NCBI RefSeq assembly: GCF_030272615.1
Contig: NC_081408.1
Location: 199,110,841-199,170,840 of the forward strand
From: Cryptomeria japonica
Lineage: Eukaryota > Streptophyta > Pinopsida > Cupressales > Cupressaceae
Direction of reading: 5' to 3'
Length of the DNA stretch: 60,000 nucleotides
Shown here: piece by piece, positions 10,634-24,426 of the stretch
Numbering within the stretch: the first letter of the stretch is position 1
Layout: each line of letters begins with the position of its first letter
Made by a program: the position numbers and the translations under genes
The notes under the pieces: model-generated
The model's database searches: none
What the model saw: only the letters and a program-made list of their open reading frames with translations
Told to the model about the DNA's origin: nothing

Positions 10634-13600
10634 TCAACTTATGAATCGTCCATCAGCCCCTGCATTGGCTAATTCATCCGCCCTATAGTTACCTTCTCTA
10701 TAAATATGATTGAAGGTTGTTTTCTTGAAATCCTTGAGGAGGCTTAGATCCCTTGAAAAGATCACATTAAGCTTCCAGTTAGGAAGAAAACCTTTTCTAA
10801 GGCCACTAATAATAATAGCCAAATCTCCTTCTATGGCGAGCTTACTAATGCCCCTATTTTGACATAAGAGGAGGCCTCCAACTAAGGCTAAAATCTATGC
10901 TTTATTATTGGATTCAATCCCTATGGGTTTGGCCACCTTAGCTAATTCCCTACCAGAATCATCATGCAGACAACATTTGATCCCTGCAGGACCCGGATTC
11001 CCACGAGAAGTCCCATCAAAATTAAGCTTAGCCCACCCTTTTTTTTGGACCTTCCATATGCAGGCTTCCCTTAACTCCTTTTTATTAGATTGCTTAATCC
11101 TATGAAGGGACGGATCTTCAAACCTAACCATCTGCCTCTCATTTTCTCATCCCAGTATGTCATCTCAGAAAGTTTACTAGGAAATTTAGAAGTCCTGCTA
11201 TTAAGAGTTTTTGCTATCGAGGCTTCAATTTTATTCACAAGTTGGAGCCATCCCATTTTTTAATCCTTAAAGAGTCTCCTATTGTGTTCCTTCCAAAGTT
11301 CCTAGATAACCAAAGATGGGGCCAATTTCCATAGTCCTCCAAAGAGGGAACTTTGATGAAGAATGGGCCATGCTTGAAACATACCTAGAATGGAGTTAGG
11401 GAGAGTTGAGCTCCATCCTAATTTGTTACATAACCATAGCCAATAATTGGAGGAATAATTGCAATTAAGGAGGATGTGATCCTTATCCTATTCTGCCTTT
11501 TCACATAAAGGGCATCTACTAGGTCCCTCAAAGCCCATTTCCCTAAATCTGTCCATGGTTAGAATCTTATTTTGGAGAGCAAACCACGAGAACAACCCTG
11601 CCTTTGGCAAACACATCTTATCCCAACATAAGACTGAGGGGACAGAAATGCTTGAGGAAATATGTTGATTAAGGAGAAGATTATAACCTTCTTTTGAGGT
11701 GTACTCTCCCAATTTCGATCCAAGAGTATCTGGCCCCAAGTTGAAGGTGACCATTCTATTCTTAAGGGTGACTTGGAGCCCCTATTTTTCCATTTATGGG
11801 ATATCCACATGATCTAGAGATTTCCATTTCTAACCCTTAGCTAGGTCCTTGTCAATTGGCGTTATGTAGTCCCTGACATACATACCCCATGTGGATTCCA
11901 GCACTGCTTTGGACGTCTCTAGATTAGCGCTCTTATGAAGTGCCTTGAATCCTCCCCAAGAATCTGTCCAAAAAAGGGCTTCTTTGCTATTGCCCAAGTT
12001 CCAAGATAATTTGTCTGAAATTATTTTTCTGCAGTCCAACATAAAATTCCAAATGCAAGAGCCTTTCGGAGGAGAAGTTTCCCTAAAGAGGCTAGTATGG
12101 TCCCTACCTCTAAGATATTTGTGGAATAAGATCTGAGCCCACTTAAGGTGGGGGGATCTAAACATTCTCCAGACTAATTTAGCCCCTAGCGCTCTACTCT
12201 GATCTTTAATATTCTTAATCCTAATACCACCTTCTGACTTTGGTCTACAAATCTTATCCCAGGCCATGAGGGAGATCTTCTTCTTATCCTCACCACCTTG
12301 CCAGAAAAAAGACCTGAGATGTCTATTCAATACTTCCTTTTTGGACTAAGGAAGGTTAATACATGATAGCTGATAGATTAGCATCAATGCCAAAACCGAT
12401 TTAACCATGGTAACTCTACCAGTAGAGGATAGCCACTTGCCTTTCTAGGTTGCTACTTTTTTCTTAATCCTATCTATCACTAAATCCCACAAATTTGACG
12501 ATCCATTGCCCTTATCTAGGGGCAGACCTAGATATTTGCAAGGAAGCCCACCCATATTAAAATTCAAAACTTTGCAGATGTCATTTTGTAAGCAGACCTT
12601 AGTAATGAAAAAGAAGACTTCAGATTTAGATGGATTATTTTCTTGTCCATAAGCCTTAGAGTAAGAGTCTAAGATCGGCTTATGCGCCTTCACTTCTCCT
12701 AAATCATTGAGCCCATATAACATAGTATCATCCACAAATTGTTGATGCATGGTGGGATCTAGGTTGATAGTAATTTTAATACTTGAAATCTGACTACTTT
12801 CCCTTTCTCTAAAGATATCTCTACCTAGTGATTCCGCCATAATGATGAAGAGGAAAGGGGATAAAAGATCTCCTTGTCTTAGACCCTTGGAAGAGCTAAA
12901 AAATCCTTTTGGAGTTCCATTAACTAGCACTGAGAATTTAGGTGTCAAGATGCATTCAAATATCATGTTAATCCATGAAGAGGGGAATCCAAAGGCTTCT
13001 AGGCATTTGCACAAGAATCTCCAATCCACCTTGTCGTAGGCTTTCCTGATGTCTAGTTTTAAGAGCATGCTAGGGGTTCCATTCTTCTGGATAGAGTGAA
13101 TGGCCTCCTAAGCTATAATAACCCCATCATAAATAGACCTCCCAGGAACAAAACTCGTTTGTTCTTCACTAATCAAAAGAGGAAGGAGTTTCTGAAGCCT
13201 ATTAGCTAAAGTTTTAGTAAAAAGCTTATAGACGGTGTTACACAGTCCAATGGGTCTGAACTCATCAAAATACTTAGGCTTTTCCTTCTTCGGGATGAGG
13301 GCCAAAAAAGTATTATTGATTTCTTTGAGAATATTACCTGAGTTCCTCATGCCCTCAAGAGCACCCATCACCTCCTACCCTATGAAGGACCAGCATTTCT
13401 GAAAAAAACTAGTCAGAAAGCCATCCAGACCGGGGGATTTGTCCAGATTCATCTGCATCAGAGCTACTTCTACTTCGGCTAAAGAGACATTTGCAGTTAG
13501 ATTATGAGTTTGATCCTTACTAAGTAGTTTTGGTATACATTTTAGAAACTTGTCTTGGTCTGAGCAAAGAGGACTCAAATCAATGTTGCAAATATTGGAA

Positions 13601-14732
13601 AAAAGTCTACTGCCTCCCTCGAGATGAGCTTAGGATATTCCATCTCAGAGCCATTACAAATGTTTATCTTAGAGATTCTGTTAATGACTCTTCTAAGTTT
13701 TACACTATTGTGAAAGAATTTAGTGTTCTTATCCCCCTCATCCAACCATGCCTCCTTGGATTTTTGTTTCCAAAAGACCTCCTCTTTAGCAAGAATATTT
13801 TCTTGTTCAAGAAGGAGTTTCTTTTCTCTAAGAAATAGAGCTTCATCCATCCCTTTCCTCATGATAGCTTTGTTTACCTCCACTAACTCTTATTCCACCT
13901 ATGCCTTTTTGTCAAAAATATTACCAAAATGATCCTTATTCCACCATTCCTCTAAAAGCCTATGAATATTATCATCTCTCAGCCACATCTGTTTGAATTT
14001 AAAAGGACATCTTCTTGGACCTGAATCACCAAGAATGCTAAGTTGGATCGGAAAATGATCTGAGCCCGAGAAGGGTAAAATTGAGGCTTCTAAGGTATAT
14101 GGGAAGTTGATGAGACTACCCGATACAAAGAACCAATCTAGTTTTTCTGCAATATTACTAAAACCTAATCTTCTGTTATTCTGGGTAAAGGCATCCTTAA
14201 CCATGCTAATCTCTATCAAGCCACTACGATGGACCCAATCTACAAAGTCTAAAGTGGCTCTAGAGGTTTTGCCTTTGCCCCCTTGTTTCTCAAATTGATT
14301 CATTATAGCATTGAAGTCACCTCCTATAATGCAAAATTGTTCCTAGGAATCTGTGAATTCCTTGATTTCCTTCCAAACTCTTCTTTTGTCCTCATTTAGG
14401 GTCGGTCCATAAACATTAATAATGAGAAAATCTAGTTTGTGTTTAAAACTGGTAATTCTACCACTGCTCCAATTGCCATGAGACTCTAATAATCAGAACC
14501 CAATACTACAAGGGTCCCAAATTATGGCCAGACCTCTAGAGGCTCCAGTGGTCGGAACACCTGTAATATGTCTAAAGCCAAGTCATTTACGAAAATAGGC
14601 TAAGTCATCTTTTTCTAATTTGGTTTCCTATAACATAACTAAATCAGAACTATAGTTAGACAGACAACGTTTGACTATCTGCTACTTGTTAGGGGCATTT
14701 AAACCCCTAACATTCCATGATAATACTTTCAT
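10634..14732 (-). pseudogene. LINE-B ORF2: endonuclease, reverse transcriptase, RNase H, broken
   Basis: It begins at the minus-strand ATG at 14732 with MKVLSWNVRGLNAPNK, the start of an L1 AP endonuclease. This continues with NVYGP, GGDFNAIMNQF and FSGSDHFPI. The RT follows: FRPIGLCNTVYKLFTKTLAN, LKLDIRKAYDKVDW, GLRQGDLLSPFLF, the catalytic FVDDTMLYG, and YLGLPL. A zf-RVT-like tract carries CLPKAGLFSWFALQNKILT and CPLCEKAE. It ends with RNase H (KLNFDGTSRGNPG, YREGNYRADELANAGADG). About 1366 codons is normal for plant L1 ORF2. About 19 in-frame stops, mostly TAG, and only two frameshifts (near 13,580 and near 11,120) break it. Several stops sit where this family usually has Trp. The encoded enzyme would nick DNA and prime reverse transcription at the target. 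This copy is dead. Confidence 0.9.
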
Positions 14733-14936
14733 GGTGTTGTGGGAAGGACCTTCCCCTTCCCTGCATGAAACATATTCACGAGTTTAACCTGGCCTTCAGC
14801 TATACCATCATTAGCTCTCAGCTCCGATAGGGATTTACTGCCTCTCTTTTTATAGAGTTTAGCACAATCCAGAGTAACCTTCTCCCCAACCCATTGTTCA
14901 ATTCCTAATGCTTCAAGAATTTCACCTTTTTATCTA

Positions 14937-16508
14937 TCATCTAACTCCATTAAAAGGGCTTATGTATCTGTGACCTTTGGGGGATTGGTAAAATTCATAA
15001 TCCCTTTCTTCAGCGGCCTTTTTTTGTAATTCTAGCTCTTCTATGTCTACTATTTCATCCAGTAAATTCTCCAGGATGTCCTCGGTGACTGAATCACATG
15101 AATAATTAATAATGCAGTTTACCTCTCCCTTTTTATGAACCAAATCCTCCTCTTTTTCAGCCTTAACCGATTTGTTGGGAGCTCCCAATGAATGGGAGGA
15201 ACCATTTTCTACCAGACAACCCCCGACTTTTGTACCAACATCCTATTCAGGGATAAGAATCTTATCCGCCCCCCTCCCCAGCTCCTTGATAATCAATATC
15301 ATGATTAATTTCATCCTTACTATCATATGATAAATATTTAAATTCTTCCCTTTCTGCCACTACAAGGACACAATAGTTATTCTCTTCCTTAGAGTCAGTA
15401 ACCCTCCCCTTCTTAGCCTTCAAAATATCCTTATGGGATAGCAAGGGAGAGGAATTCACCCCCTCATCCATGCTTTGATCACCAATAATTTCCCCTTCTT
15501 CTACCTCATCAGACTGCCCTATCCGGGGAGGGCTATCCTTGATCACATACTCTCCCTTTTCCAAATTGAAACAAATATCTAGCTTAGGGACATCCTTAGG
15601 GTTTTTTTGAGAGGGTAAAACTTCTAAGATCGGTTTGATTGCTAAGTCTAGATCTAGAATCCCTCTATAAAATTCAGGGTAAAAAGTCGACTCCCTAGTT
15701 TTGATTTCAATAGGGCTGAGTGAATTCACACTAATATCCATATTAACTATCAAAACACAGTCTGAATACTTCCTATCTTTGTCACTAATCTCTACGAATT
15801 TTCCTAAATGATTACCTATTTTCCTAATAATTTATTTATCCATTAATTCTATTGGTAAGTTGGGGATCAAAACCGGTCTATCTACTTTAAATGACTCTAA
15901 TTTTTTTGGATTGAAAGAAGGTTGCCAATCTAAAAATTTAAAATCAAAGCTTTTAAAAATCAGAGATTTACCTGTTAAGAATTTATTCTTATGCTTGGCA
16001 TTTCTACAGTCAATATAAAGAAAACCCTCAGATAAGATAGCAATAGTCACTATCTAGTTGAAGGAAGACTTGAACCAATCTGCAATTACCTTAGTTAGGA
16101 CTCCAAGTCCACACCATCTAGCAAAACCCCAAATGTTTTGCAAGATTGTTGAATCCTTTCAACCAAACTATCATTGATTTACAACACATTTTTCTATTTT
16201 GATTTAGGGTTTGTCTTCAAATTCGACTTCACCTCTGTGGGTTTGGGAGGAAGCAAAGATTTGGGATTCTTGCATCCCTCCACAGATATCTTAGGTCTGG
16301 CAAAATTACCACCCGACCTCCAATTATCCAAGTTCTCAATATATTTTTTATTATTTGGCTTGACCCGGGGAACCAGTTTTAAAAAACCCTCCTCAAGATT
16401 CTACAAATGGGTGAATCTGTTGGAGATGGTCGACCTGATAGAGCCTTCCAAGCAAAGGGTATTCTGTTTGCCATGTCCTCCATTCCTATAAAATGGTAAA
16501 CCTTTCAT
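14937..16508 (-). pseudogene. LINE-B ORF1: DUF4283-type nucleic-acid binding protein, broken
   Basis: Minus-strand coding-like frames run from about 16508 to 14937. Around 16050-15840 lies GFLYIDCRNAKHKNKFLTGK followed by DRPVLIPNLPIELMDK, matching the DUF4283 fold and the WVRLPGLP-type motif of plant LINE ORF1. The middle and C-terminal parts are acidic (DEVEEGEIIGDQSMDEG; DEIVDIEELELQ). I do not see the CCHC knuckle that usually follows DUF4283. A frameshift lies in a G-run near 15262-15280 and there are several stops (for example at 15832 and near 15240). ORF1 products usually package the LINE RNA. This one is non-functional. Confidence 0.7.
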
Positions 16509-17007
16509 TGCAGCCCTCTGATATCTCCTTGGTTTCACCATCTACCATTCTGATTTTGCCTGAGGAAGGGATCCCAGTTCCCCGAGTTGCACGCTGAGAC
16601 AGCGTATTTCATTTGCTCGAAAAACCATTTCTGTCATTCGATGTCTGGATATTTTCGCGGAAGAAAGTGCAGAGCCATTTTTTTCATATTTTTGTAATTT
16701 TTAATTTAAATGTTTTTAATTTTATGTTATATATCATAAACAATTTAATATATATTGTATTATATTATAGTGTATTATAAATAATATAAAATATTTTTTG
16801 TTTTGTTTTTTTGTTTAATTGTATTTTTTTAAATAGAAAAATTAGGATTTTGATAGTGGATACATAAAATAATTTTCAATATAACTTTAAATAAAAAAAT
16901 AACATGAATAAAATTATAAAAAATATAATTCTAAATTAAAATAAAATAACTATTACATAATAAAAGAAATAGAATAACATTTTTAGTAATCTCTCATCAT
17001 TTTAATT

Positions 17008-17153
17008 AAATAAAATAACTCCTACATAACAAATTAATTGTAGCATATAAAATAACATTTCTAGTAAAATGAGATAATTCAAATAAAATAACTCTTACAT
17101 AACAAATTAATTGTAGCATATAAAATAACATTTCTAGTAAAATGAGATAATTC
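17008..17153. repeat. Tandem duplication, two 73-bp units
   Basis: AAATAAAATAACTC at 17008 recurs at 17081. The units match through ATGAGATAATTC with one substitution (CCTAC against CTTAC). A third partial start (AAATAAAATAACTT) follows at about 17160. Confidence 0.9.
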
Positions 17154-20100
17154 TTGAACAAATAAAATAACTTTTAAGTAGAAATATAATTATCTGTGCT
17201 ATATCAATGTTTATATTATTGTATATTATTATACTATAAGAATAAACATAATTAAAAGATATTATAAATTGTAATTGTATCGATATAATTATTGCAATTG
17301 TTATAAAAATATATATAAATCTAATTATTATTAATATTAATATTCATGTTAAATTATTGACTACAAATTTAATAATTCTTTAAATAAAATATAAAAAATA
17401 ATTAAATAATTCATAAATAAAATAAAATCATCATTGAATAAATTAAAAAAACTTAAGATTGCTTTAGATTTTTTAAGATATCTATAATAATCATAAAATG
17501 AAGATAATATTAATTATGTAAATATTAGATTAAAACATTGATTAGTTTGCCAACAATATTTACAACCAAACTCCATTTGTTAACAAGATTCAATTACCAT
17601 TATATCTATCAACTATCTGAAGTACAAGTTATCAACCCCACTCTTGGATATCAAAATATATTTGTACAATTAGTAGGTGTAAATGCTATTAGAGCTATCA
17701 AATCTTTTATAAAAATTCTCAATTGTTGTAGTTGTTCTTTGAGTTATTTTTTAGTTTCTTCATCTTTAGAAATTATCAACTTCAAATTTTTAGTTGCAAA
17801 ATATAAATAGGCAACCTCTTCTTCACGTTTTTTGTTTACCTAAATTGACAAGTCATTTGGTAATCTTGAGGGGTCATTTCTTTGACATCTTTATGTACAA
17901 TAAGAGTTGTTGTTTCAATTATAATCTTTTCCCTATTTTTCTTTTTCCTCATTGTTAAGAGAATTCTAGTCTTCTAAGGTTTTTATTTATTTATCATCGT
18001 TGAACTTTTTTAATCCTTTTTATAGCAAAAAATCCAACTTAAGAAAAGTTGGGCCCATGGGCTAATTGTAAGTAAATAGGAGAAAATTAAGATACACATT
18101 GGTGAAGACTTCTTAGAGGTAATTGCACTACATATCTTATTGAGGGGGGCTCTTTGTAGGAGACTGATCTAGGTATATATTTATCCATTTTTCCATCCTC
18201 TTTGTCTATTTCCTCTATGAAAATGGTATCATGTGATTATTATTTGCTAAGAGGAGACTAATGTGTCAACATTATATCATTTCTATCTTACTTGCTATTA
18301 TTCTACGTATTATAACACTTTCTTTGTAGCATCCCTGGTCTATTCATCCTTTTTAGCCTCTTGAGATTATTGGAGTTCTTAAATTAGGTGTCTTTGGTGG
18401 TGACCCTCTAGGAGGATGGGAAGGAATTATTTTAGAAGAAGGGGATGATGGAAATTTTGCCACCTCAATTAACTTTAAGAAATCTAAGGTAGATCTATTG
18501 TAGAAATAGTGCTCCAAATACTACCCTTACACCATCTTTAATAACCAATTTTATCATGCGAGCCTACTCAAGGGCTTCATATATATCTTATCTATGCTAG
18601 GCATAGTTTTCTTCATTTATACATTTTATATATTGTATAAGGATAAATCTTCTGCGTTCTCTTCCTATAATATAGTCTTTATTTAAACACTTCCTACAAT
18701 AACTCTTTGTAGGTGAATATAACCTAAGTTTCAACTCGATGTCCATATAATGGAGATGATGGGCCTAGTTGTTACTATATGTGAAATTTTCATTGATGAA
18801 TATTAATATGAATTTATGCAAGCAACTGTCAAACATAGTATTCACAAGGGTTAAAAATTAGGATGTTGGTTGAGCCAAAGGACATTACCAAAAATTCATA
18901 ATGCCCTTCATGATTCCTCAAGGTATTTTTTTGACCAAATCTTCTCTCTAGATTTTTAATGATCTTTTTTCTCACGACTATTTTCTTGCTCTTCAAGAAG
19001 AGCAAGACAGACCCATTGCCAAATTTCCCTAGGTTTGTGCCTTCAATTTTTAAAAGATGGATTCATTCAATTTAAAATTTCCCTAGCTATATCTTGATAT
19101 ACATTACAAGAATTTTCTATCTCTCTTTATCTTCCTTGAGCTCTAGACTCATCTCTCTCCATATCACTTTTTTAGTGGTAGAATCTAGATAAACCACCTC
19201 TTCTTACCATTGTTGTTTACCCAAAATGACTTAGGTCATTTGGCAAGAATAAAACTAAGAATAAGAATAAGAAACATTAAACAAATAGCCAAAAGAGAAT
19301 ATTAAAGAAAAAAACATAACTAAACAACCCAAGCCTTCAACCATATCAAAGAGCACCCAATCGTTAAATTTAAGATAATCCATAACATGCAACATTGAGC
19401 TAATAAGCACCACAATCTATCAAAAACCTTGTAATCACTAGATCTATGAAATTGTAATTGATGCAATATTCATTTGCCCCACTTACTCTTCCATCCCATA
19501 CAATTAAATTCATTTTGATAATTCTCGCTCACACATCTTGCAAAGACCATAAGATTTTCTTAATAACATAAAATTTAAAGTGTAATAATTATCAATTTAT
19601 ACATTTTAAAGAGGAATATTGTCTAAGTTTATTTAATGGTCTTTGGCCCATAACACCTTATAAAGACTATAACATTGCATTAGTCATTATCACAAAATTT
19701 AGTATTATTCTTTTCAATTTGTATAATTTTTATAGGGATGAAATGAAGCTATTAAATTTTATATAACTAATTCTCTCTTGTATGTGACAATGGTGATAGA
19801 TACTTATTCCATGTATTCTATGCTCATGTTCTTTCAAATGAGGTCGATAAAAAATCTTAGTGATTTGGGATTTTCTCTTCTTAAGCACCTTCAACCAATG
19901 TTTGGAAATATTAGAAAGGTAGGCATATTTCTTATCTTGAAACAAAAAATTCCTTTATCCATATATATCTAAATATCCATCCCTCTAAGGTAATATAAGA
20001 GTGATAGTAAGGGATGGCCTTCCAACTTAGCTATCAATTGATCATCAATGGTTCTAATTTTTGTAGTATAATTAGAATCATAATTTATCATGCATGTAAG

Positions 20101-20250
20101 GAATAAGTATGTACGTCAAATAAGAGTTGGGATACCACCAGTTACATGATCTAGGCCACTTGAAAAAAATATATTCTACCATCCAAGTCATAGGTAATAG
20201 AGGTATGTTCACCCCAACAAAAGGAATGGAATGCGAAGAGGGAGTGGAAT

Positions 20251-20252
20251 GT

Positions 20253-20313
<61 letters not shown>
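20251..20313. repeat. (GT)n(GA)n compound microsatellite
   Basis: A run of GT directly followed by a run of GA dinucleotides. Frames crossing it are artefacts. Confidence 0.95.
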
Positions 20314-20316
<3 letters not shown>

Positions 20317-20842
20317 AAGTGAAAGAGTATATTAATATTGTGGGTTGGAATCCCATCATGGTTTTTCCCTTAACTAGGTTTCCACGCAAAAAATATTAGT
20401 GTTATGGTGTTGGTGATTGTTTGCTTTATGTTTTGCATCTATCTTTCATTCACTTGTTTCAAGTGGATTAAGAATCCGTTAATGAATGTTGAGTATTGTT
20501 GAACACCGATTCACCCCCCGCCCCCTCTCAATGTTCATTGATTCCAATAGTATGTTCACCTAACAAAAAAGTGTGTTCCTAATTTTAGTGCATATTATCT
20601 CATACATTATTTAAGATATCTATAATAATCATGTAATGTAGTGTTGATTTGATTATGTTGGTCTATTGATTTTTAATACTGTTTCTGAAAAATCATCTTT
20701 CTATTTTGTAATACTATGTTGTTCCATTGATTTTTAATACATTATTATAACAAGTGAAGAAAAAAATTGCAATAATAAATCACATTACTTTCATTTTCAA
20801 TTGGTCTCAAGTCATCAGGTTACATACATCATGTTTGTTACC

Positions 20843-20946
20843 ACAATAAAGTCACCATTTTTATTGCCACAGTAAAGTCACCATTTTTATCACCACAGTA
20901 AAGTCGATGTTTTTATCACCACAATAAAGTCACCGTATTTATTGCC
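20843..20946. repeat. 26-bp tandem array, four exact-length copies
   Basis: Units start at 20843, 20869, 20895 and 20921 with consensus ACARTAAAGTCACCATTTTT plus ATYRCC, each exactly 26 bp. The same words (GTTTATCGCCACA, AGTAAAG) recur more loosely to about 21430, and in inverted orientation (CTTTACTATGGTGATAAAC) from about 21640 to 22170. The array is therefore the most regular part of a larger mirrored repeat field. No reading frame of interest. Confidence 0.9.
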
Positions 20947-21123
20947 ACAAGAAGAAAAGGCAAACACATTGTGCTTATTACCACAGTAAAGATAGAGAAG
21001 AGAGTTATCATTGTTTCGCAGGTCGACAGACTGTGTTGACCAAGGTTGTTGTGAAACCACAACAAGAGATGCAGACAACACAAAGTGTTTATCGCCACAA
21101 TAAAGATAGAGATAAGAGACTAT

Positions 21124-23235
21124 GTTGACCAAGGTTGTTGTGAAATGACGACGAGATATGCAGACAACACAAAGTGTTTACCGCCACAGTGAAAAATTGC
21201 AATATCTTCCCTGATACTTTACTTTGATTTCTAATTTCTATCAAGTCATTAGGATACAAACACCATGTTTATGGTCATTGTAAAGACACCGTGTTTATAT
21301 CTTCAAATTAAAGACATCGTGTTTATCTCCACAATAAAGACACCATGTTTATCGTCACTTTAAAGATGTCATGTTTATCAACAAAGGAAACAAAGGAGAT
21401 GAGACGATATGTTTATCGCCACAGCGAGCTCACCTTTGGAAATATAGTAAAACGGGACTTTTGCATAAGACTGGAAAATAATAACTGTTTTGGTGAATTC
21501 ATGAAATAAACAATAGAAGTTTAGCATCAAGGATATTATTTTGAATTCTAGACATAGGTGATGGTGTGGATTCTTGGAAAGTCTTATTTTGGCATCATAT
21601 TTTTGCATGGTGCTTTCGAATCTCCCTCCTTTGGTGATAAACATGGTGAATTTACTGTCATGATAAAAATGACACCTTTACTATGGTGATACATAGTGTT
21701 TGTAAACTGAGCACAATTATAATTTGTATTGTCATTGTATGTTGATGTCTTTGTGAAAGTCGTACCTCTGCATCATCTCTACCTTGACTAAGATGATAAA
21801 CACAATGTGTTCCCCTTTCCTTCCCGTGGTGATAAACATGATGTTTTCGATTCTCCCTCCTTTGGTGATAAACATGACAAGTTTACTATCACAATAAAAA
21901 CCGTGCCTTTAATATGGTGATAAACACAGTGTTTGTAACCTAAGCACGATTAAAATTTGTATTGTCATTGTATGTTGATGTCTTTGTGAAAGTTGTACCT
22001 TTGCATCATCTCTATTTTTATTGAGGCGATAAACATGGTGTGTTCGCCTTTCCTTCCTGTGGTGATAAACATGGTGTTTTCGACTTTCCTTCATTTGGTG
22101 ATAAAAACAGTGAATTGTTAGTTGAGATAAACACCACACCTTTACTATGGAGATAAACACAGTGTTTGTAACCTGAGCACAATTACAATCTGTATTGTCA
22201 TTGTATGTTGTCTTTAAACTAGTGACAAAGTTCAATGTGGCTCAACAATATTGACCAAATTAAAACCTAAGGTTATAAAAGGAGTTTGTCGGTTCATTTG
22301 TTAATATCATATACTTAAACAAAAGATCTCTATTATGCATTTTAGAACACATTGCTACTACCAATTCTCTATAAATTCCCCCATTAGTTTGGATGTGTTA
22401 TAAGGCAAGGGCAATGCATCCTTTGCTAGATTATTTCAAATCCATTTTACATTTGCTTGCTACTTCAAAACCATTTTTACCTACCTACAAGTAAAATTAA
22501 AAAATTCACCAAGAATAAAATTGTCCTTGACACAAAGGTTAGTTTGATCTACTATTTCTCTTTATTAGCACAAAATACACATATCACTGGACCAATACAA
22601 CATTTCATAATTGGGGTCATAAATATGAAATTACATTATTATAATGATAGTCACCACATCCAAGAAGTTATATCCTAGTGCAATCCATGTAAGGTTTAAT
22701 CAACTAGCTTGCAAGAATGAGTAACACTCATTAGAAACAACACTATAAAATTGCGTTGACCAAGTTTTCTATGAAACCACGATGAGAGATGGAGACAACA
22801 CAAAGTGTTCATCACCACAGTGAAAAATTGCAATATTTTGTCAGATACTTTACTTTCATTTCCAATTTCTATTGTCATTAAGATACATTACCATGTTTAT
22901 GGCCACTGTAAAGACATTGTGTTTATCTTCACATTAAAGACACTGTGTTTATCTCCATAGTAAAGACATTGTGTTTATTGTCACTTTAAAGATGTTGTGT
23001 CTATCGATAAAGGGAACACAAGAGAGAAGATGACGTGTTTATCGCCATAATGAGCTCGACTTTTGAAATATAGTAAAACGAGACTTTTGCATAAGACTGG
23101 AAAATAATATCTGTTTCAGTGAATTAATGAAATGATAAATAGAAGTTTAGCATCAAGGATATTATTTTGAATTCTAGACACAGGTGATGGTGTGGATTCT
23201 TGGAAAGTCTTATTTTGGCAACATATTTTTGCATG
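21124..23235. repeat. Direct repeat pair of about 485 bp (21124-21610 and 22755-23235) around an inverted half
   Basis: The segment from GTTGACCAAGGTTGTTGTGA to TATTTTTGCATG at 21124-21610 recurs in the same order at 22755-23235 with many substitutions and small indels (offset 1631 shrinking to about 1625). Between them (about 21640-22170) the GTGATAAACA words run on the opposite strand, so the field has the order direct, inverted, direct. No ORFs of note. It could be an old non-autonomous element pair or a locally amplified satellite. Confidence 0.75.
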
Positions 23236-24426
23236 TTGTTAGAGTGCCAAAATTTCTGAAGAATATTCTTATTGTGTATTTATGAGGGTAGTTTATTATT
23301 AGGTTAGTCCAAAGAAAAAATAGCAATAACTTTCGTGATACTTGACGGATTTAAGTGAAACAACAACCAAAATAATAAATAAAAATTAATTTAAATATTT
23401 TATATTAATATATAAATAATAGTTAATTTAGGTAATTGAATATAATAAAGAATGATAAGTTGGATGAATGTATTTGTTTTAAATTTGGATAATAAAAATT
23501 AATTTTAAATTTTAAATTAATTTAATGAATATACAAATAAAATAATAATAATTTAGATAATTGAATATAATAAATGATGGTAAATTGGATACATGTATTA
23601 GTTTTAAATTAGGAAAATTAATAAGAAGATAGGAGTATTAGTTTGACTATGAAAAATAGGAGTGTTTAGTTTGACTATTCAAAATATTTAGAATTTAAGT
23701 AAGTAGTGTATGGTTTAGAAATAATGTCTTTCTTTCATAAAACTATTTATGTTTATGGTAGATTGGTCAAAGAATAAGTTTATAGATATAAGATACATTT
23801 ATTATTGTGAATTTACATTGTCAAATTCATCATTATTTTGCAATTAATGATATTTTGCTCTACATTTTCACCATGATAGTTTATTCTACTCGTAAATATA
23901 TGAGAATTTGGTAGTGTATTTAGAAATACTTTTAAGGTCATTGATTGATTGCAAGGAAACAACTCCACCTAGCTCAACCTTTCAAAATAGACAAAAATTA
24001 AAAAACAATAAGCAAGAGCCATAATGTATCTATACATTATTACTTTTATAAAGTAAATTCTATTTAAAAATTTTTATTTTTTTTTAATTTATTAGTTTCT
24101 GTAGTAGAATTTTTCAAAGTTTAATTGAGATCAACTAATTTGAAGATCTTTTTCTTTTTTAAAAAAAAAAAAAATTGTCAATAATATTTTGAACAAGATC
24201 ACTTTAATTGAAATTTGGTAATATTTACTTTTAAAAATTAATATTTTTTCACATTCATTTTTAAAAATCACTTTCAATAATAAATAAAAGTAATTATCAA
24301 TATCAATATTGATAATATTTATTTATTAGTGAAAGACAATTATTTATTGATAATTATTTATTTATAATCTAGTACTATTTATTTTTAAATATTAATATTG
24401 TTAGTGGCATACAAACCATAGGAACC
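23236..24426. other. AT-rich spacer
   Basis: No gene or recognisable element. The composition is very AT-rich with homopolymer T and A runs near 24070-24175. Confidence 0.4.

Larger units (their letters stand above)
10330..16650 (-). mobile_element. LINE-B: nearly full-length L1-type LINE, inactive
   Basis: A minus-strand element with ORF1 (about 16508-14937), a 200-bp gap, ORF2 (14732-10634) and a 3' UTR ending near 10330-10380 (minus strand ATCAGTGGTATTCAGGATAA). ORF2 has the plant L1 order of AP endonuclease, reverse transcriptase, zf-RVT-like region and RNase H. The 5' limit is approximate, placed where coding similarity fades into AT-rich DNA at about 16650. Target-site duplications were not resolved. 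Damage is mostly nonsense substitutions with few indels. No part of it interrupts a recognisable gene. Confidence 0.85.
16651..20836. other. AT-rich intergenic DNA, no gene seen
   Basis: Mostly AT-rich with short ORFs of no recognisable content. It holds a 73-bp tandem pair (17008-17153) and a (GT)n(GA)n microsatellite (20251-20313). A similar stretch of about 55 bp occurs near 17812-17865 and 19193-19248 (CCTCTTCTT, TTGTTTACC, GTCATTTGG). A C-rich stretch at about 20500-20530 is framed by TGAACA/TGTTCA inverted repeats. These look like remnants of old repeats, but none can be assigned to an element. Confidence 0.4.

Noticed and set aside
16174-16491. 105-codon plus-strand ORF
   Set aside because: It is antisense to the LINE-B ORF1 region, which gives a better explanation on the minus strand.
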